Assembly (NCBI GenBank): GCA_945859605.1 | Contig: OX243816.1 | Span: forward strand, 35,414,307 to 35,478,306 | Origin: Lumbricus rubellus | Lineage: Eukaryota; Annelida; Clitellata; Crassiclitellata; Lumbricidae | Direction: 5' to 3' | DNA length: 64,000 nucleotides | In this document: positions 42,004 through 55,960 of the stretch, in pieces | Numbering within the stretch: the stretch's first letter is position 1 | Layout: each line of letters opens with the position of its first letter | Made by a program: the position numbers and the translations under genes | The notes under the pieces: generated by a model | Told to the model about the DNA's origin: nothing | Seen by the model: only the letters and a program-made list of their open reading frames with translations | Databases searched by the model: none

Positions 42004-45000
42004 GATCGTGCATGCCAACGCAATCCTTCTTCGTTCGGAAGATCGATTTCAACGAGATATATACGTTCGTTCGATCAATTCTGAGAATGGATCGCAGTTC
42101 AGATTTTCTCCTGTTTGCTCCTCTGGATCTTGTATGATCATTTTATCTGAAGTTGTACCGAAATTTGAATTCTCGACTTTCTCATGTGCCGTGAGGCATC
42201 CGAGTTTCTGTTGCTTGTTAGTGTATTCGCACTAACGGACTTTTGTACATGTGTGTATACGAGTTCGTATTTGCGTATTTTGCATTCGTATACGATTGGA
42301 CGTTTGAATCCGGATGCTTTCGTCTGAATACAAACTTCTGCAGTTTGTTATGTTTGAATCTGTGCGATTTCTGCGCTTTGGTGTGTTTTTTTAACACACA
42401 TTTGCTGTATTGCTACGATCTGAACTGTGGCTGAAAGGTCCTTCAATGCGATGGCATCTGTGTCCGCGGTTGAAAGTGGAATATCATGCAGTATATCTTT
42501 ATAACCTTAACGTTGTACGTGATCTGGTAGAAAATTTATTTGAATCTGCTTGTTTGCCATTCTGTTGCAATTAATCTGATCACTTAATTTCCTTTATTTT
42601 CTTAACCCTCGAACGACTAGAGGGATGTGTTTCCCATGCGAGTTAGTTCACGTTTGTGTTTGAAGTGTTAATCTGCAACTAAAAGCATCGTTGGGATATG
42701 TTTGATTTGCATCCAGTCATCGTACGTTTCGAAGAATTTCTCAAGCTTTGTATTTTAGCATTTAAGTATTTAACAGCTGGTGTACATAGTTTGCCTTTAA
42801 TTATTATTATTATTATTGAAAGTATAAATTCTTATAACAATGTTGTATTCGCGAGATTACTTAGATGATTGAGTTTGAAAGACAATGTCCCACAGAACAA
42901 TTGAAGAGATTCTTATTGAGTGTTTCGTAGCACGGCATTTATTCTTTTCTCACCATATGATGTGTGTTTAAGAACAAGGAGCAAAAAATGCTGAAGTCTC
43001 CGTGTTTCGGACCACGATTTGTAAAATTGTGAGATATATCTTAAGGACAGCCAGAGATCATTATTATGTTCTTGCCTGTATTAGCCACTGTCCAGGCTCT
43101 TTAAGCAATATGACAGCTGATGATCTTCATTTAAGATGGAGGCAGCGTAAGGTGTTCCAAGATTGTGGCTGAATTACTGTTAGGGTATTTTACATTTTTG
43201 AGACACTGTCTGACTGAGGTAAATGCAGGAAAGCGCGAAACATATAGGCTGTGGAAGAAACTGACGTTGACCCTGGTTTTTTCATCATCATGATGATTGT
43301 GACAATAATGGTATTAATAATTAAATTAATATAATCGATAATAATGTTAGCTGCCAGACGGCAATTCATCGAGTTTTGTTTATTTCTTCCCTTGTGAATA
43401 TTCCTATCTCAGGTTAAAGGAACTAATAATAAGTTGACTTATTAACGAGTGATGCTCGCTGACTGAGGTGTTCTTTTTTCCACAGACCCAGTTAAGTTTG
43501 CATAATGGATCCATAGAAATGCCCATCATTTAAGTTGCGTAGATTTGATTTATATATGCTAATGTTGCTTGTATTATAATTATTACAGATTTCTGTTTCT
43601 GTGTTCTCATCTTTTCAATTTTGTGTTAATTATTGTAGTCTGCATGTTCGACGACTGTAGCTCTATTAGACCGTCATTTTAAACTTATCGCTGCTGTTAT
43701 CCAACTTGTAGAGTTTTGAATCGTGCGCTCCGCAGCAGTTAATGAATTGTAACGCTATTTATGAAGCACGCAAGAAGTTCTTCATAGAAGTCTTTGTATG
43801 CATATAAAGGTTTTATGACGGCTTGAAAAGACTGCCAGGCATGCTCACTTGTTTGTGTAGTGCTTGACTGGTGTGTTTTTGACTTATTCTAAGACTGTAC
43901 TGAGAAGAAAAAAACGTAAATTTTTTTGCTATCAGCTGACTTAAGATGTTTAGGGATTACAGCTGTTATAGATTTCTCTCTTGGTTTCCTGTTTTTGCCG
44001 TACTGAAATTCATAGATTTTTATTGCTTGCTTGATACGTGTTTATATCAGGGCACTTAATATAACGAGCTTTATAAGTTTATTAATGGATTTTATATCTA
44101 ATTATGTTCTTCCAAAATTGTGAACTGAATGTGTCCCACATTTGTTTTTGCATTTGCCAATTTTTCCTTTTGCATTTGCCAAGTTTTCCTAAGTTTTTAT
44201 TTTAAAAGAATTATTCTAGATTGGGCTGTGTTGTCTGAATTTCTGAATCTGTGTGTTATTTTAAACAAATCTTGTACAAGTTTGAGTTAGTTTTAATCAG
44301 GTTTTCAAAATTTGTGAGTTATTTTAGTTATTTTTACCTGCTGACTGACGACTTTCTGCAGAATACCGTGTCACCTTTTCCGCTATTTTTCTGATATTTA
44401 GTGCGAACCTCCAGCTGCTTGAACTGTAAACTTGTAACGGTTTTCTCATTTAGATGATTTTTATCTTAGTTTGGCTTCCATTTTTCTATCAATTGAATTG
44501 TAACAGAGGTTGTTGTTTATACATATACATACATACATATAAATTATATATGCTGAATTTCTTTTTAACGTGTTTTACGATGAATATCGCTGAAAGTCTT
44601 ACATACGAACTTTGTTTCTGTGCTGATATGGAAAAATCTGATTTCTGCAATGTTTCAGAATTTCCTTGTTGTTTCAAAGACTTCATTTGATGTATGTAAA
44701 AGGATGAGGTTGCATGAGACTCGTTAACCCTTTACCCGTTTGCCCCGAGAATATCCGCTGAAAACACAGGCTTAATGGGAAAAATGAACGGGTAAAGGGT
44801 TAATTAAATAAGGAATTGATTTGACGATAACTTTTGAAGACTTTGCTGAGCTGCACTGATCGCCGAACAAGTGGTGTTACCATGTCTGTTCACGTGGTGC
44901 AATTTTTAGATGGTATCATGGTGCAGTATATCGGTTATCGGTTTATTTTATATGGTTGTAAACGATGATCATTTTTGCAGTTAGGATGATCACTTTAAAA

Positions 45001-45742
45001 CGGTAAATATGATCATGTGTAGAAATGGTTTGTTTGTTGCAGTTTAAATTAGCATTGTGTGCTTAGAATTATAACTCTTTTACATGATTATTTCATTTTA
45101 AAACGTTTAAATTGGAATGTTAAAAATGTTTCTTATCCAGTGAAAATGATCATTTTATGCTTAGTCAACGTGTCGCTTAAAATGCTCATTCTTAGTTTAC
45201 TGCTGGTTCGTGGCCGGAATTTACACTATATGCTTGTAGTAAATTGTCTTTATGGAAGACTGTGTTTTGAAGAATAGGATTCTTACAATAAATCTAACGC
45301 TTCTATTTATTTATCTAGTATATGTCGCAAATTATATGATGATAACATCTGTGTTCAAAAGAATCTGTGTATCATCTTCAGAGATGTTTGTTGGTGACAT
45401 GGTCTTGATGGTTGAAATCTAACTTTTTTGAGGGTTTTATTTTTCTCATTGCATTTCTAGCTCAATGTAAGTTCTTTTACTTCGGGAGATCTCATTCATG
45501 TTTCGCACGTTTGGCAAAGGGGTATTTTATAGCGATATTACCATGGAAGATGTTGCTTTTTGTGACGCTTCTTTAGGCCAGCGCATGATGATTAACTGTC
45601 TTTGAAAATTGTTGATTGTAATGGTAAAAAAATTCTTGATCCTTGTGGATCCTATGTACTTTGAAATAGACTGCATTCTCAAAGAGCTCAAGTAAGACCA
45701 ATGAATGCTCAATCAGACCTCTTTTAAGTGCAAATTTATATG
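42004..45742 (+). other. FARP: probable FARP 3' UTR and downstream AT-rich DNA
   Basis: No coding region recognised. The 3' UTR end is not certain; an AATAAA at 45288-45293 is one candidate, which would make the UTR about 3.3 kb. A TTAA hairpin lies at 44724-44803. Confidence 0.45.
44724..44803. mobile_element. TTAA-bounded 80-bp hairpin element
   Basis: TTAACCCTTTACCCGTT to AACGGGTAAAGGGTTAA, near-perfect inverted ends of about 17 bp. Confidence 0.65.
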
Positions 45743-45960
45743 CGGGGTGCGGTGGTGTAGGGGGTATGTTCGGTGCCTTGGAGCCGGAAGTTTGCGGGTT
45801 TGGATCCACCTTAAGCCACTGCGTAGGGACACTGCGCAAGTCCTTCACTTGCATATGCCCATGCGCTTCAGTGTGAAACTCTAATTCAGTGTCCGTGCCA
45901 TTGTCGGAAGCGCCTCTGAGTAGTAATCTTGAAGGGGCGATATAACAAGTGCATATAATT
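45743..45960 (+). mobile_element. tRNA-derived SINE, copy C
   Basis: Head GCGGTGGTGTAGGGGGTATG, decayed B box (GGTTTGGATCC), body GCAAGTCCTTCACTTGCA, and tail GGAAGCGCCTCTGAGTAG-(5 nt)-CTTGAAGGGGCGATATAACA. More diverged than copies A and B. Confidence 0.82.
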
Positions 45961-47385
45961 ATAATAATGGTGCGATTTGGAGAACTTTCGTAGAGGGTAA
46001 TTTCTTCTAGCTGAAGTAGTGACGATGATCTCTAGGCATTTTTGGAATGGTTATGAAATTAAAAGAAGGAAAATTTAAGAAGAAAACACAAATGACAATA
46101 ATTGACAGTATTGAATGCTATTGATAAATGACTATTGAATGCTATTGATAAATGACTGCCTACAGTAATTAGTAGTTTAGTTTAATTAGGACTAGTGATG
46201 ACTTTGAATCTACCTGGTCTGAATTGTTTTATGGAGGCTTTTACCAGTAATCTGTTTATGGACTTGTTCAACTAGCTGCTTTAGATACGTGTAATGTTAT
46301 TTTTAATATATATTTATGTATGTACAATGTTGTGCATGTGCGAAATGAACAAGTAGTACGGAAGTATGTATGTACCGGTATATGTGTGTTGCGTGCGTGC
46401 ATGTGTGCGTACGCTCAGTTCGTCAATCATTACGATGTATAATGTGTAGTGTTGAATAATATATATACTGTATGTTCATAAAGCTCTTGTATGCAGAAGC
46501 TTAGATGTGTACTTACAGCTACCTGAACGTGTGCGCACATATCATCAAGTGGCTAATTGCTAATAACTGCAGCCACTGATGTGCATTGGTTATAATCAGT
46601 TGTTGTACGGAAATAGATATTATTATATATGCATGTTTATGTAACTGTGTGTATTTGTGTTTTGGTTTGTAGCATAACCAATAATGATATGGATGCATTT
46701 AGACACAGGTATGAAATTATATAGAATTTATATGCATCATGCTTTATATAATTTTATATAATTATATATAATGTTATTATATAATTTATATATACTGTAT
46801 ATATATAATCACGATCCATGGACTGAAAGACTGTAGGTGTCCAATTATGATATACATGTAATTCTTTATGCATACATATAAAATTATATATAATTATATA
46901 TATATACATAGTTACATACTTATATACGTATCTTGGTTACGTTGAAGTTGTTTTCTTGTGGTTATGACGATATGTAATTGCCCTCAGATGTGGATGCATA
47001 TTATACGCACACGTGCATGGATACGTAAATGATTGTTTGTCCAGTATTTTCAAATGCTCATGATGCAGAATATGTTTTTGTTTGGGGGGATGGCAGAAAA
47101 GAGAACGTAGAGGACTAAGTGCCCCTGTGTTGTTTTGAGGTGTTTTCTGTTGCCCTTTTTCTCTGATGTTACATTGCGTGGTCAGTTGCCGTACAAATAA
47201 TTGTCTTCCTGTACACGTGTGAACATTTATATAGCGGCTTTGCTGTGTAAATAGAGCTTTAGACTATGCTACTTGATCGTAGTGCACAAGTGCTGAGTGT
47301 TTTTGCAGAAATGTTACCCGTGATATCAAGGGTTGTCAAGTCCGATTGTTGGTCATTATTGTTTATAAGGTCATTTATACAATGA
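45961..47385. other. AT-rich non-coding stretch
   Basis: ATATAATTATA-rich simple sequence at about 46670-46910. No gene recognised. Confidence 0.5.
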
Positions 47386-48380
47386 CTGAATGCTGATGAC
47401 TAAGTAGTGATGATTACGTAGTCATACGGTATAACAGATGACTTAATAATGATGACTAATAATAATAATCAGTGTATAATGAATATGGATTATAACTAAA
47501 TAAATGATAATTAAATAATATTCACTGAATATCAATAACTAAATTATGATGACTGAATATTTATATCTGAATAATAATTACTGAATATTTATGCCTAAAT
47601 AATGATGACTAAACACGGATCACTGAATATTAATAACTAAACAATTATTGTATAATGATCACTGAATATATTAATCACTAAAATGACTAAATAGTGATGA
47701 CTAGCTAATAATGACTTAATGATGATCACCAAATAATTATTGACTAAAATTATGATGACTGAATATTTATATCAAAATAATGGTTACTAAATAATGAACA
47801 CTTAATATTAATTACTAGATATTGATAACTAAATATTGATCACTGAATAATTTATTAAATAAAGATGACTCAATATTGATGACTAAGTTTGACTAATGAT
47901 CGCTAAAATATTCATGACTAAATAATGATTAGTGAATGATGATGACTTGACAATGATCACAGAATATTAATCACTAAATTAATATGGATCATTGAATAAT
48001 AATAATATTAAGTAATGAATACGTGGATGAATTAAACATAACCGTATTGTGATGACTGAATAATTATGACTCAACAATTATGACTAAAATATTTATGACT
48101 AAATAATTATTGCTAAATAATTAGGACTGAATAATTATGACTAAATGATTATTACTAAATAATTGTGACAAAAAACTTTTTGATTAGCCTAAATAATTAT
48201 GACTGAAAATTATGACTAAGTTATTATTGCTAAATAATTATGACTAAATAAGTATGACCTAATAATTATGACTAAATGATTATGACTAAATAATTGTGAC
48301 AAAAAACTTTTTGATTAAATAATTATGACTAAAAATTATGACTAAGTAATTATGATTAAATAATTATGACTAATTGATGA
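47386..48380 (+). repeat. ~1-kb array of degenerate ATGACTAAATAAT units
   Basis: Several dozen copies of a 12-14-bp unit with TGACTRA-ATAAT cores, spacing irregular but mostly near a multiple of 12-14 bp. Positions from 48050 to 48370 are the most regular. Confidence 0.85.
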
Positions 48381-48605
48381 GAAGTGATTGTTAGTAAACT
48401 GATGTTCACTTTTCGTGTGTGCACATTTAAAAGGCAAATTGTATCTGATATTGAAAAGTTAATGAAAAATTGCTTCAAAGGTGAAGCAACACTTCTTATT
48501 TTAAATGACTTGATATCTTAGTTTCATAATTGATCATTCGGAGATTAGGCTGACCTACTGCAACTGTTACTACTACTACTACTACTATACTACTAAGCCT
48601 ACAAC

Positions 48606-48637
<32 letters not shown>

Positions 48638-51600
48638 TTGCCACCGTTCCCTGAACTGTGATGTAATTTAATTCTGGGCATCCACTAACCGCTTGATAAT
48701 ATTATATTATAGTAATAATAATTATAATAATTTTATTATAATAATTATTATTATAATAATAATAGAGCGGGTCATTAATCGCACAGTGTTTGTCCATATA
48801 GGCCTAATATTATTTATTATTGTCTGAAAGTTTGTCCTTTACCGTAGGCCTATAGCGTTCGCTACAAGAACATACAACAACTGCGAGAGTAGACTTTACC
48901 AGACCTGCTGGTCATTAGGAGACTGCTTGCGTGGCCAGACGACCTTTCCATCGCCGACTTTAGAGGGCAACAGCCGCAGCTAGAAAGACGACGACGACGA
49001 CGGACTAACTTAGTCTAAGCCGGGGATCAGCAGCGGAGTCTGTGCGCATGCACCACCAGCGCTATAGATATTAATCGGAAATGAAGAATCGATGGCGGCG
49101 AGAATCTGGTTAAATCAATGTTGGATTGATGGATGATGGTCGGATAGATAAGGAAAGGATAATGGAAGAATGGAGTGAAAGGAACGGTCGAGTGATGGAT
49201 GGATGGAAACAGATGCCACATGAGGTATACGTTGTGATGGCGCGGTTCCAATTGAAAAGCGGGGTAGGTGCCTGGGTTGGTGGGTGGGGGTGGTTGGGTG
49301 GGTGTGGAGGGGTGGGTGAGCAGAAATGCTTTGAAATCTTCCAATTTTGGCCTAATGGAAATATTTTTGCCCTTCTCTATGTTTATGATTGAAAGAAGTG
49401 ATAGGCAACCAACTTTGAGCTGGAGAAATGAATATTGCAATGAGGAATGGTAGGCTATAGGTTCCGCGGTTCTTCAGGGAATCGTACCCTACTATAGGCA
49501 TTTGCTTCCTGTCCATAAAAAATTAATGCCCTTTCACAGTAGGCCTAAGCTAGGGGTCCATCCAGAAAGACCGTTTAGAAATTTATCGGTTTTGCACGTC
49601 AACAATTTCCTTGTCCACATTTCTCTGCAGTTGCAACAGACTGCTCCTTCTCCTCTTCCTCCTTCTCCTCTTCCTCCTCCTCCATCAACCCCATTTGTGA
49701 ACAGCGGAAGGTCGGAAAGGTGGTGGTGTTAAGGTGGGAGTGGATAAGGCTGAGTGGAATGGTCAACTCGTGAACAACTGACGAAGAGTAGCCTATATAA
49801 TTATAAGATGACTGGGAATTGAAAATTAATGTGATGCAGGTGAGGATGGATATGTTTGTTCAGGTATTTTGAGCCCTAGAGTCATTTGAGTCATTTAAGA
49901 AGTATAGCCTCAAGTAGGTTCCTTTAATGCGAAGAAATTTGTTAAAACCCAAAAGTAGTAGTAGCCTATAGAAAAATAGATGTCAATTTTCCAGGGGGCA
50001 AGTGCCCCCTCTTGCCTCTATGTGCGAGCGCCCATGGTCTCACCCCAGTTATTTAGGCCTATCAACAATTATTCTCATACTTGACAGGAGTGGGATACCG
50101 TCATCAAATGCTCATGACTTTGGTAAGGGTATCCCATATAGGCTAAAACCTGTTATACTTATTATAATTATTAGCCTATTCTTCGTGCCGGATTTATATA
50201 AGTAGGCCTACGCCAACACTGAGCGTTTCCACTTCTTGTTTGCGCTAGAGTGAACTCATCTCTCTCTTGTAGATTGTCTTTAGTGGACGACCCCGTATAG
50301 CCTACAGTCCGAATTTGGTTTCTTTTTTGCTATAAGACAAGATCGACAGCGACCGGGTCCTTCGTTTTTCAGATATATTCTGTTCCAATCGACTGCATGA
50401 TCTGATAGATTACGACCGAATCTGTCGCGACTCGTAAGGTTTGACCGTCGCTTTTATCACATAGCCTAAGCGATGATAAATCGTTCGTGTTACAGCAGGC
50501 GGCGCTTCCATATAATTATAAGGTAGACAACTAGACATACGTAAATCGTATAGGATATGAAAATGTAATGTAAACTGGAGCAACCGTTTTGCCTCGACCT
50601 TGCTTATTTTTAGGTGACCGGGTGAGATATTTCGCCGGGGGGGGGGCTGTCTAAATATTGCGTTCGCAAGGAGGGAAGGAGGGATATCCGGATAGCCGAT
50701 AGGTTATATATAGACTATGATCATGAAGCGTCAAAACTCAAAAGGCTTCACCATGCATTGAGCCGAGTTCAACGGGGTGCAAGTGGTCCTATATATAAAT
50801 CCATGCCTTACATCCCAATTTTTGGAGTTACATGTAGGCTACCAACCGTGGTGTAAACAGCAAAATCGATATTCATCCTAAGATACATACTAGAACCCAG
50901 ATGACATAGGTGCATGGGTATAAAACATCAACCCCGTATTATAAAGTTGATTTATGTTACTGATCGCCAAATGGGGCGCTATATAAATAGACGTTCATCT
51001 GCGTATCGGAGTGCACCGGAGCGTGAAGCACCTCTTCAGCGGACGACAGGGACTTCGGATCGTCCATCATGGCGACCGGAAGCATCTCATAAAGCGGAGT
51101 TCTTCCAGCGGAAATTTACTTTTTCCATACATAGGCTATACGTCGCTGGAGCCCGATTTAACGCGCATGGTTACGGCGTAATCAGAATGAATGACAAGGC
51201 TTTTAAGCGCGAGATTAGATGACCGTGCATAGCTTGACAGCGCTTTGTTCGGATGAAACGTACGCATCAGAACGGTAGACCTAGGTCCACTACTTTGAGA
51301 CCTTATTCAGCTATTAATTGTGCATAGTCAATTTATATGTCTAGTAGATATTAGCCTATACAATTACTTGGTTGCTTTAATTTAATAATAATTATGGCCT
51401 ATAAGTGCTCTCGGTTTTTATTGGTGTCTTAATCTTAAATTAGGATGCTGAGGTTTGGCATTTCGGAACCCTTCCACATTTCTTATGAAATTGTTCAACT
51501 TCTGAAGCTCTTCTACAAAAAAATAAAGCATTTGCAAAAGTTGGTTTTTAAATAATAGCCTAAACGACATTAGGCTATCGGCGATCACCAGGCGCAGTGC

Positions 51601-53276
51601 GACTGTGCGACACTTTTATAGCGCAGCTGTATCCCTGCCTCAGACATAGTAGGCCTATTTAGCTAGTTTTTTAGTTTTTAAGTGTCCCTTGGTACGCGCC
51701 ATTGGCTAATGCCTTGCGCACTTGACACCGGCGATAGGCCTACACTAATATTAAAATTACAATAATTAGAATATGCAAAAACTAGTAAAAATTGATCGTT
51801 TGGACCTTAAAGAAATCACCGTGTCACAGTGTGAGGCAACTCCAGATAAACGGAAACAAGTAATTGTCTTTAAATTATTAGGACCTGTGGACCGTGAATT
51901 TCTTTCCTCCAACTGTTAAGTCCCCTAATGGCATGAAAGACAGGTCCCGATTCGGTTTAGTGCGGCGGCGGCGGCGGCACGGTCAATAAACGATACTTGT
52001 GCAATCCAGCGATAGCGGCGACGACTGACGAAGGCTGACAAACACTCAGCATCGTAACTCAGATATAATCGAGTGTGCACTGTCAACACATGTATATATA
52101 TTATATACATAGGCCTATATATATAATTATATTTTTTATATATGCATAGACGGTTCTGCCGCCTCCCTTTGCGGCAGATCAACACTGCGATAGGACACAT
52201 CGAGAGGGGCAGACAACGTATTTTGCTCTTTTATTTCACATGTTGACCAGCATTCTGACACGAATATAAAGCAGGCGATGTCGGGTCATCAATGCACGAT
52301 GTGGCTATCTTGACAATCATCTTGGCAATAACTGCGACCAGTGGGTCCACTGTAACAGACATGTAGTGGCGTCGTCTTGAGATGGCTTGGGGTGATTTGA
52401 ACCACCCCACTCCGAAAAATATTACCTACACAATATTTTGAAATTCATTGAGTTTTCATTCGGGCATGGCGAGAGTGGAAGGACGAACAAAGCTTGTTAA
52501 AAATGCAAAGTGCATGCCTCGGAATGTTTTTCCATAGCCACCCCCACTTTATAAAGGCTGGCTACGCCCCTGCCTACAGTGAGTTGTAATTAAACATGGG
52601 CCCTATGTCAGCGCCAACATGCCAACAGTCCAAAAATGTGGCTAAACATGCTGGAACAATTGCAGCCTAAAACTCATAATTCAAAAATGTGGCACTTTAG
52701 ATTATTTTTTACTGAGCAAAATAATTATTAAAATATTTCAATTTTTACTTCTTGAATAATTGTTTGTCATTTCTTTTACTCAACATCGGAACTGCAAACT
52801 AGCTGTTGCAGAATAGATGTTTCTAAAAAATAATAATGAAACAAACCTAGGCCTATAGGCCTATGGTTGTCACGTGCAAGAGATTATAGTTTTACAGACT
52901 CGGGTTACCCAACAGACCACCTAAGCAAATGTCTTCAGTTCTCTCTAGGCTCTAGCAGCCGATGTCACGTAGACTAAGACTTAGTCTACATGTATATATT
53001 TTAGCAAAACATTTTACTTTTGCCATCAGCTGATTGGAATTATTTTTACTTTGCTGTCCAGAAAGCTTAGATGACCGCGTAGTGCACGTAAATTGGTGCT
53101 GCATGGCTGTAGCCTAACCGTGGAACATAAGCCTATTAATAGTCCCTGTAGCCTAATTAATGGTAAGCCTCTGCGTCATAACTACGGCGATCAGCGAGAA
53201 CTCATCCTATTATTCATCTAACACTGCCGGGTTAAACGGGTAGGCCTACGTACGGTAGTCACGGAGTTGAACATTG
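48381..53276. other. gene-poor stretch, no gene recognised
   Basis: Contains (TAA)n at about 48605-48635, a TAATAATTATAA-rich palindromic tract at about 48695-48770, a CTCCTTCTCCTCTTCC tract at about 49640-49685, a possible LINE/SINE tail scrap GGGGCGCTATATAAAT at 50973-50988, (GGC)n at about 51962-51978, and many TAGGCCTA words. Open frames of 70-137 codons are low-complexity or lack motifs. Confidence 0.5.
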
Positions 53277-53500
53277 CTTAATAACACGGCTTTTTAACGT
53301 GCAGTTGCTCACAAAAATGTGCACTGTGCAGTTCTAAATGGATTTGTGCAGTTGTAGAAGCAATTCTCTACAGTTAAAAATATCGAAAAATGGTAATTGC
53401 CCTCCGATTTTAAGTAGGCCTAATTTACCATGAAGGATGGGAAGGAAAAGAAGAGGTTGTGCAGTTCTAAAAATTCCTTTGAAACAGCCCTGCTTAATAA
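53277..53500. mobile_element. CAGGGCT-type hAT-like MITE, copy 2, with TSD
   Basis: The element spans 53285-53492 (208 bp), begins CACGGCTTTTT, ends AACAGCCCTG, and is flanked by CTTAATAA on both sides (53277-53284 and 53493-53500). Homologous to 39404-39565. Confidence 0.8.
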
Positions 53501-54884
53501 TATTTTCCACCTTTGAGGTTGCCGCTTTGCTTTGGGGAGGGCCTCACATTACCTTGCGCCAATGAGCCTCATTGTCCTTTAATCCGGGTCTATAGGCCTA
53601 CGCTATAAGCTTATAATTGGCTTATGTTAGCAATCTTTGTGCAACTAACTGAGAACGGGCATACTAGTAGCAGTCTATAAGCTTATAGATCTATAACTCT
53701 ATAGCCTACGCTTTGGGCAATGTAAAAGCATGAGACTTACAAAGCTAGGTTATAGAATTTCGCTGGGTAATCGTCGCATTTAAAAAACCGCCCGCAGAAA
53801 TCGTTTAGCGCTATTTCATCCGCATTCCGGTCACGAAGGTTCAACGCACGATGGGGCAGCTGCAGTAAAACCTTGCAATTTCGATACACGCCTTCTCGAC
53901 GCGACAGGCCATAAATTCCGATTCAAGACAGCTCTGCAGTGGTGTTCTACTGTGTAACACCCTACACTACACGTCCGTTGGACACTAAATTCAAGCACGT
54001 TGCCTCACGATCGGTGCAAATAGTTAATCGGTGACAGTTCTCTGTCGTTTTTCTCTATTTATCACCGGTTTCAACGCGTTCCATTTTTGGTCGCGAACCA
54101 TAGCCTATCTCTCGCGTCAGGATATAATAGCGAACTACTGCGGGCACGTAGATTCGGATCCAGAAGGACCCTTTGGCGATAAATCACTCTGAAGATCGGA
54201 ATGTTTCATAAAGAAAACCCAGTGTTCTTCGGGGACATGACAACATGCGTTGCCCGGAGATAATCTCAAATTGGATCGCGAGGAGGGATGTGCCACTTGC
54301 GACCGCAACGGGCGTAGGGGAAAGTGCCGTTAGATGGGATGGTTCCTAAGATGGGTCGCATGTTGTTTGGGGCGCATAAAAAATAGACGCATGCAGAGCA
54401 TTCCGTCATGTAGTCCAATGGTATCGTCCTCAGTGCAAGAACTATATATTTGCCTCCCTCCTCCTCGAAATTGAGGAGCACTTTTCCAGATCTCAAGAAG
54501 TCCATTTTTTATTTCGAAGTTATCAATGCTATGTTATTGCTTATAATGCAAATCTATAGTACACATTATGAAACAGAGCCAAAGATCACTCGAAAGATGG
54601 AAGTTTTCCTGGAAACATGAAAGGGGAGACTCTTTGTCATATAAATTAAAATAATGCGCACAATTTAACATCTCTGCTACTGCTGAGACTGTCCTTCGCT
54701 CCAAACCTGAAACCTACCTTTTCCAGACTCCAGTCTGGGTAACCTTCGGCTCTTAATCGTTGCCCAGCTTCAATGTTCACTTCGGAACTTTGTAAGGGGA
54801 GCATCATCAAATTATAGTCATAGGCCTACTGTGTGTTATTGTAGGCTCTTGTATGGCTCGTATGCATGGTTTCAGGTCAAATCA
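53501..54884. other. non-coding stretch
   Basis: No exon or repeat family recognised. Confidence 0.45.
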
Positions 54885-54949
54885 ATTATCGTTTAATCAA
54901 GACTTCAGACTGGCAGACAGTGGCGGCGCTACGCCAGGGCATGGCAGGG

Positions 54950-55432
54950 CAAATGCCCTGCCAAAAAAGCCTTTGCCCTGCCTGTTGCGCTGGTCGTTGC
55001 CCTGCCAGAATTTTTTCCCTACCAGAATAATTTGTTCAGGCATATTGTTTCTTACTGTTCACGTGCGCCTGCTCTCTGGAATGAAAACATTCATTCTGGA
55101 AGGCAATGGTTCTGGGATAGAAAAATTCTGGCAGGGCAATAGTTCTAGCAGAGAAAAATTCTGTCAGAGCAAATATTCTCGCAAGGCAAATGTTCTGACA
55201 GGAAAAATATCTGGCAGGGCAAAAGCTCTGACTGCAGAGAAAAACTCAGTCAAGGCAAACATTCAAATAGGGAAAAATTCTGGCAGACAAAAGTTCTGGA
55301 AGGCAAAATTTCCTGCAGGGCAATCTGGTGGGGCAAAATTCTGGAAATGCAGAAGTTCTGGCCTGGCAAAAGTTCTGGCAGGAAGAATAATATTCTAGCA
55401 TCGAAAAAGTTCTGGCAGGGGCCGCAGGGCTT
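54950..55432 (+). repeat. degenerate ~22-bp tandem tract (TTCTGGCAGGGCAAAA)
   Basis: Many variants of AGTTCTGGCAGGGCAAA in a row. The 181-codon open frame across it is repeat-derived. Confidence 0.8.
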
Positions 55433-55549
55433 TGTCTATATTGAAATGTCGAAACGGCTTATATTTCTGCGAAGAGATAGGCGCCTATTCATCCGCGTCA
55501 CCATGCAGATTATAAATTATTCGTGAATTCACAACGTCAGATCCTGATT

Positions 55550-55960
55550 GTGAAGTTCATAGTTCGAGGGTACGTATGGTACGTATTATATTCTTTGAAA
55601 GGTACGTACGTATTTTAACGTACCTTATTGAAGGGTACGTAAAAGGTACGGTACAACACTTAACCGTGGCACATGCTATAAGTCATGGATTATTGATTAG
55701 TCATGCCATGTCATGGTGTAACATACTCATTTACAAGTATTAAAGCCTTAAAATGTTATATAATCACAAAGATCACCTTTGTTTGCATGTGCCAATAAGT
55801 GAATAATTTAATATCGGTGAAGCGTCAAAACACTGACATATAATAGTACTCAGAAATAAAATACGCGTATGGTACGCGTATTTTATTCTTTAAAAGGTAC
55901 GCACGTATTATACGCGTACCTTATATAAGGTACGCGTACGCATCGAACTATGGTGAAGTT
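55550..55960. mobile_element. 395-bp hAT-like MITE nested in the 1896-bp element
   Basis: The element spans 55558-55952, begins CATAGTTCGAGGGTACG and ends CGCATCGAACTATG. GTGAAGTT flanks both sides (55550-55557 and 55953-55960). Subterminal GGTACGTA / GGTACGCGTA repeats are prominent at both ends. Confidence 0.85.

Noticed and set aside
50914..51222. 102-codon plus-strand frame
   Set aside because: No recognisable motif, and it runs across a scrap of the LINE/SINE tail (GGGGCGCTATATAAAT). Not supported as a gene.
52360..52575. hAT-like element between AGTGGCGTCGTC and GGCTACGCCCCTG
   Set aside because: The ends resemble hAT termini, but they do not pair well and no 8-bp duplication was found.
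54853..55398. 181-codon plus-strand frame
   Set aside because: Repetitive product of the TTCTGGCAGGGCAAA tandem tract inside a hAT-type element.
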